Assembly (NCBI GenBank): GCA_004195305.1
Contig: SDWN01000588.1
Location: 1-6,763 of the forward strand
Reading direction: 5' to 3'
Source: Neptunomonas sp.
Lineage (GTDB): Bacteria > Pseudomonadota > Gammaproteobacteria > Pseudomonadales > Balneatricaceae
DNA: 6,763 nucleotides
In this document: positions 4,901 through 6,763 of the stretch, one piece after another
Position numbering within the stretch: the stretch's first letter is position 1
Layout of the letters: the number at the start of each line of letters is the position of its first letter
Notes under the pieces: model-generated
Databases searched by the model: none
The model's input: the letters and a program-made list of their open reading frames with translations, nothing else
Told to the model about the DNA's origin: nothing
Position numbers and translations under genes: made by a program

Positions 4901-6763
4901 ATGCGACGGTTTCCAACGTTTCGGATTCGACGGGACAGGCGCTTGCCGGTGCCAGCGGTATCGGAGTGGGCGGAATTGTTGCCAGTAACCGGGTGCTGAG
5001 CGCCGCGCAGGCGTATTTAAAAGATATGGAAACAGGCAACGGTGAAGCGATGTCGGTGACCGGTGATGTTCAGGTCAGCGCAACCGATAGCGCCGGTATC
5101 TATTCCAACAGTAAAATCATTACCTCTCAGATCACCACCAATACCGGCGGCGTCGATGTCCTCAATGATGGTGCTGCTGCGTTGATTCCGCTCTTGGGTG
5201 CTTCTGACTACAGCGTAGGCAATCTCGATGCTGCCGGTGGCCCCTGGACGATCAATTTTGGTGAGCGGGTCACGTTGCCGTTCGACCATGACAAATCCTT
5301 GGGCGAACCCGGCCGCACCTATACTTTCTTGGGTGAAGACGGTTATTCCGTCGATTTAGTCACCGAAGACTATTCCAACCTGGATGTCTGGCAGGAGCTG
5401 CTCGCCACTGAAATCCAGAATGGCGGCTTGAATCTGACCGACTCTGACTCTACTGCGCTCGGTGGCATTGTGGTGCGAAACCAGGTTTCCGGGACCGTGG
5501 AAGCCTATATCGATAATGTTGATCTCAGTGCCGCCAGCGTCGGTGTTGAAGCGCTCGAAGCGTCCATTTTGCGAGCGGTTGCCGATGCGACCGCCGAGTC
5601 GTCAGGTGGCAGTTCGTTTGGTACTGGAAAATCGATTGCCAAGAATGGCATGATTGCGGTTAACGTGGTGTTGGCCAGCACCGACGCGTACATCATCGAC
5701 AGTGATATCACCACCACGTCCGGCCATGTCAGTGTCCATGCTGAAAATACCGCATCCTTGGGCGCCGAAACCTACAGCGCCATCAACTCGGGCGAGAACA
5801 CCACCAGCATCGTGTTGGCGTTTAACACCATCGGCTACGATGCCCAAAATATTTTATTTGATACCTTTGATGCTTTACTGGGGCTAGCCCCGACTGAATT
5901 TGATTACGATCTTAACGATGCCGGTTTTACCAACCCTGAAACCCTGGGTGAAAACGACCGGGTAAAAGACACGGGCGGTCAAATCTACCGTTACACCGGA
6001 CCCGATTTGGATTCAACTAACGGCGACACCTTCAATCTGACGACCGTAACGTTCATCCCGTCGCTCGAGTGGATCGCCGTCACCCCATCTTTTGGTGAAC
6101 AACCCGCTGACGTTAACGCCTACATCCAGGACTCAAAAATCACCTCGGCGGGTGACCTGTCCGTCCTGGCCGATGCCACCACCATATTGGAAGCGCGCAC
6201 CAGTAACAGCGCTTCTGCTGCCGCAGCTGCGCTCTTCGGTGCTTCTGCTCAGACGATGGCTGGCGTTTTGGCCAGCAACAAAGTCAGCAGTGCGGCCCGA
6301 GCCTATATCAAGTTTACCGGCAGTAGCAAAGGCACGATCGACGTGACAGGCAACGTCAAGGTACACGCGATCGATGACAGCGCTTTGACATCGTTTACCA
6401 ATATGGTGGCGTCATCGTCCAAGAAGAATGATCTTGGCTTGGGCATGATCAACGATGTCTTTAACACCTTGACCGGACACTACGACTACACCACCAATTC
6501 CGGCAGCCAGAATCTTGATTTTGGTGATCAGGTACGGCTCGACGATGTTGATATCAGCACGACCGCTTCGGCCAGTGAAATCAACACCGGCGACTGGGTG
6601 CAGCTATCGTCCGATATCGGCAATGGCACCAAAGGACAGATCTATGAATACATCGGCAGTACCACTATCGATGGCTCCGCCAACCTGCCGCTGGGCAAGG
6701 TTGATTTCACCGATGCCTCGGTGATTGATTTTTCCGATACCAACAACTGGCTCGAAGTTAAAG
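1972..6763 (+). CDS. Giant LEPR-XLL repeat protein, presumably exported adhesin-like (3' end outside window)
   Basis: One frame stays open for 1597 codons to the window edge with no stop. Residues 1-54 are basic and Met-rich with no Sec-type hydrophobic core, followed by VFEPLEPRLLLSADL (54-68), the LEPR-XLL motif found near the N-terminus of very large repetitive bacterial proteins. Two GG-rich modules about 102 residues apart follow (166-220 and 268-324), with an extra GGQGYDTLIG at 251-260. Residues about 330-630 look like continuous beta-strand, beta-helix-type sequence. From 631 on there are about eleven A-Y-[ILV] repeats and three Y-x-[YF]-x-G...W modules. The visible part has no cysteine and is rich in Asp, Ser, Thr, Ala and Gly, as in large type I-secreted adhesins. 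The GG motifs are degenerate and not canonical calcium-binding RTX nonapeptide arrays. Any C-terminal secretion signal lies beyond the window. A structural or adhesive surface role is inferred; the ligand is unknown. The frame is intact in the part seen. Confidence 0.88.
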   Translation, partial: MAFPFGQAAGGSTPRKTFPQLSALMRKMRMGLMGFPARKKVHDFIPPSKRRPVVFEPLEPRLLLSADLSFTALTASDLILRLQDVDDTQHIQIVLADEAAINGEIIVSSQELALTNSVTLTGSLEADRFTVDLTGAMESFELSISIVDAFSDDADSLSFVGGDAEWTVSSLDAGDVNGIDFTGIEELLGGDGADDFVFIDGAELTQGLDGGAGFNSLDLSAVASPLTVDLENWDVTGVGGDGVHSVQRIIGGQGYDTLIGDSNFDLTWDITAENAGNVAGISFSGFEILEGGSGNEDTFNFAQDAGLSGYVEGGDGGFDTVVLSGSYSSVQSVATGVDSGILTLDGLNLVFDGMEPIVFTGTLDEYAYVGTAGNDSIVVTPDSPGKFLIDGVGETIVLSSVNTLLIDALAGYDSVTFNSGEIDFGGAAVEVRAESIAIESSASLTGLGDLTLSATDSSSITSATSPSATSLDASISVLGDITAAGDLKIHATVNNSIDLDSNSTLDNLNVDANTSATAIIGSSATITAATLSLTAATNTDIDVAHTNALFNDINVGDTGPITQVTYAGVAGGATLKIGAGVIPGNTEGVSVLIDAVDSTDIQAHIAPGALGSFIGINLVTSHIDISRDTKAYLGDSTGNQLTLMNTSGDTGLVQVHAENKDGANGGIDNDVDSDLFDVAQNNIVDQVAAYINNADLDVEALRVDAINSASYAATGKITGNKASGTTSAYISNSQIDASTPTTTDDGVIVRAQDTSSYSAISGDSQQFSLTSDLSGVDSVADIASMGLQIGKSSAINDITKSTTAYVDSDSDIDVIDGDLRLDALSDLVVIGDAATVALIDNTAGVFFNTNSATLGGTFVSNQLLGDTSAYILNSIVTADESVGDVVVDATNTSAVSANAESTSTASGGSTGTFAVSVAFNAIGWDITNVAAAALDALIGTELGASEDRSDAIAYIESSKLTVGNDLSVNAESAQQLNATVSNVSDSTGQALAGASGIGVGGIVASNRVLSAAQAYLKDMETGNGEAMSVTGDVQVSATDSAGIYSNSKIITSQITTNTGGVDVLNDGAAALIPLLGASDYSVGNLDAAGGPWTINFGERVTLPFDHDKSLGEPGRTYTFLGEDGYSVDLVTEDYSNLDVWQELLATEIQNGGLNLTDSDSTALGGIVVRNQVSGTVEAYIDNVDLSAASVGVEALEASILRAVADATAESSGGSSFGTGKSIAKNGMIAVNVVLASTDAYIIDSDITTTSGHVSVHAENTASLGAETYSAINSGENTTSIVLAFNTIGYDAQNILFDTFDALLGLAPTEFDYDLNDAGFTNPETLGENDRVKDTGGQIYRYTGPDLDSTNGDTFNLTTVTFIPSLEWIAVTPSFGEQPADVNAYIQDSKITSAGDLSVLADATTILEARTSNSASAAAAALFGASAQTMAGVLASNKVSSAARAYIKFTGSSKGTIDVTGNVKVHAIDDSALTSFTNMVASSSKKNDLGLGMINDVFNTLTGHYDYTTNSGSQNLDFGDQVRLDDVDISTTASASEINTGDWVQLSSDIGNGTKGQIYEYIGSTTIDGSANLPLGKVDFTDASVIDFSDTNNWLEVK
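2116..2175 (+). other. LEPR-XLL N-terminal motif with basic flank (within the giant protein)
   Basis: Residues 49-68 read KRRPVVFEPLEPRLLLSADL. The core LEPRLLLSAD (58-67) matches the LEPR-XLL domain described for the N-terminus of large repeat proteins. The preceding residues carry Arg/Lys clusters (44-52 and 61 around it) and the segment after it goes straight into Asp-rich strand-like sequence. The motif is proposed in the literature to act in sorting or export, but no mechanism is proven. Confidence 0.9.
2467..2943 (+). repeat. Two tandem GG-rich modules about 102 residues apart
   Basis: Copy 1 spans residues 166-220 and copy 2 spans 268-324. Both follow W-[TD]-[VI]-[ST]...AG-[DN]-V-x-GI-x-F-[TS]-G-[IF]-E-x-L-x-GG, then D-x-F-x-F, a G-rich turn, L-[DE... 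]-GG-x-G and a hydrophobic strand ending L-S. Trp166/Trp268 and Phe181/Phe283 are both exactly 102 residues apart. The intervening part of copy 1 has another GGQGYDTLIGD turn. The modules resemble degenerate hemolysin-type GGxG turns but lack successive nonapeptides. Confidence 0.75.
3862..6312 (+). repeat. About eleven degenerate A-Y-[ILV] strand repeats
   Basis: The motif A-Y-[ILV]-x-[DNS]-S-x-[ILV]-T, usually followed after 5-15 residues by [GD]-[DN]-[LV]-x-V-x-A, starts at residues 631, 689, 728, 804, 869, 953, 1014, 1178, 1239, 1383 and 1444. Clear examples are AYIESSKLTVGNDLSVNAES (953) and AYIQDSKITSAGDLSVLADA (1383). Three successive pairs (953/1014, 1178/1239, 1383/1444) are spaced exactly 61 residues. 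The alternating small and hydrophobic pattern suggests a beta-solenoid or a string of beta-rich domains. Confidence 0.75.
4576..6763 (+). repeat. Higher-order repeat of about 370-430 residues, second copy cut by window end
   Basis: Landmarks recur in the same order in 4576-5685 and again from 5686. They are AYI (869 / 1239), AFN-[AT]-IG-[WY]-D followed by DAL-[IL]-G (918 / 1283), AYI-x-[SD]-SK (953 / 1383), ASN-[RK]-V-x-SAA then AY-[LI]-K (1014 / 1444), and FG-[ED]-[RQ]-V-x-L (1096 / 1517). Offsets are 370, 365, 430, 430 and 421. The jump from 365 to 430 is explained by an extra Y-x-Y-x-G...W module in the second copy. The end of the second copy is outside the window. Confidence 0.72.
5257..6750 (+). 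repeat. Three Y-x-[YF]-x-G...W modules within the giant protein
   Basis: Copy a (residues 1096-1140, nt 5257-5391) has GRTYTFLG and ends DYSNLDVWQEL. Copy b (about 1326-1367, nt 5947-6072) has GQIYRYTG and ends at SLEWIAV. Copy c (1517-1593, nt 6520-6750) has GQIYEYIG and ends TNNWLEVK. Each opens with a G-[ED]-x-x-V or N-D-R-V strand. The pattern of a short aromatic strand, a variable Asp-rich loop and a closing Trp resembles small carbohydrate-binding-type modules repeated in large bacterial adhesins. Sugar binding is a guess. Confidence 0.65.

Noticed and set aside
3204..6366. Many minus-strand and alternate-frame open frames of 63-104 codons inside the giant gene
   Set aside because: They are shadows of a long Asp/Ser/Ala-rich frame, whose codon bias suppresses stops on the other strand. 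They have no ribosome sites and no coherent products.

Overview
The window looks like accessory chromosomal DNA from a gammaproteobacterium, probably aquatic or marine. This is inferred from the protein families present (IS256- and IS110-type transposase remnants, a SapC-family protein, a giant LEPR-XLL surface protein) and from moderate GC coding DNA beside a visibly AT-rich spacer. The species cannot be named from the sequence.

Layout. (1) Positions 1 to about 570 are an insertion-sequence graveyard. A piece of an IS256-family (mutator-type) transposase reads on the + strand up to about 295. It is abutted head-on by the broken N-terminus of an IS110/IS1111-type transposase on the - strand (486 down to about 291). 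Neither can be active. (2) About 570-1070 is an AT-rich stretch with no gene I can support. It holds a perfect 10-bp inverted repeat (609-634) and a 12-bp direct repeat (639-650 and 688-699). (3) 1071-1871 is an intact SapC-family gene. (4) After a 100-bp gap with no visible terminator, one open reading frame starts at 1972 and runs uninterrupted off the window end at 6763 (1597 codons seen, no stop). It encodes the N-terminal part of a giant, cysteine-free, Asp/Ser/Thr/Ala-rich protein with an N-terminal LEPR-XLL motif.

How it may work together. SapC-family proteins are named after a gene linked to S-layer protein secretion, and LEPR-XLL proteins are very large, repetitive, presumably exported proteins. 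Their same-strand adjacency suggests a surface-protein module in which SapC helps produce, export or display the giant protein. This is inference from context; no ABC transporter, membrane fusion protein or outer-membrane channel gene lies in the window.

The most notable content is the architecture of the giant protein. It has a pair of about 102-residue GG-rich modules near the N-terminus, then about eleven degenerate A-Y-[ILV] strand-like repeats, several spaced exactly 61 residues apart. Over these lies a higher-order repeat with landmarks 365-430 residues apart, in which a Y-x-[YF]-x-G...W module appears three times, once as an apparent extra insertion.
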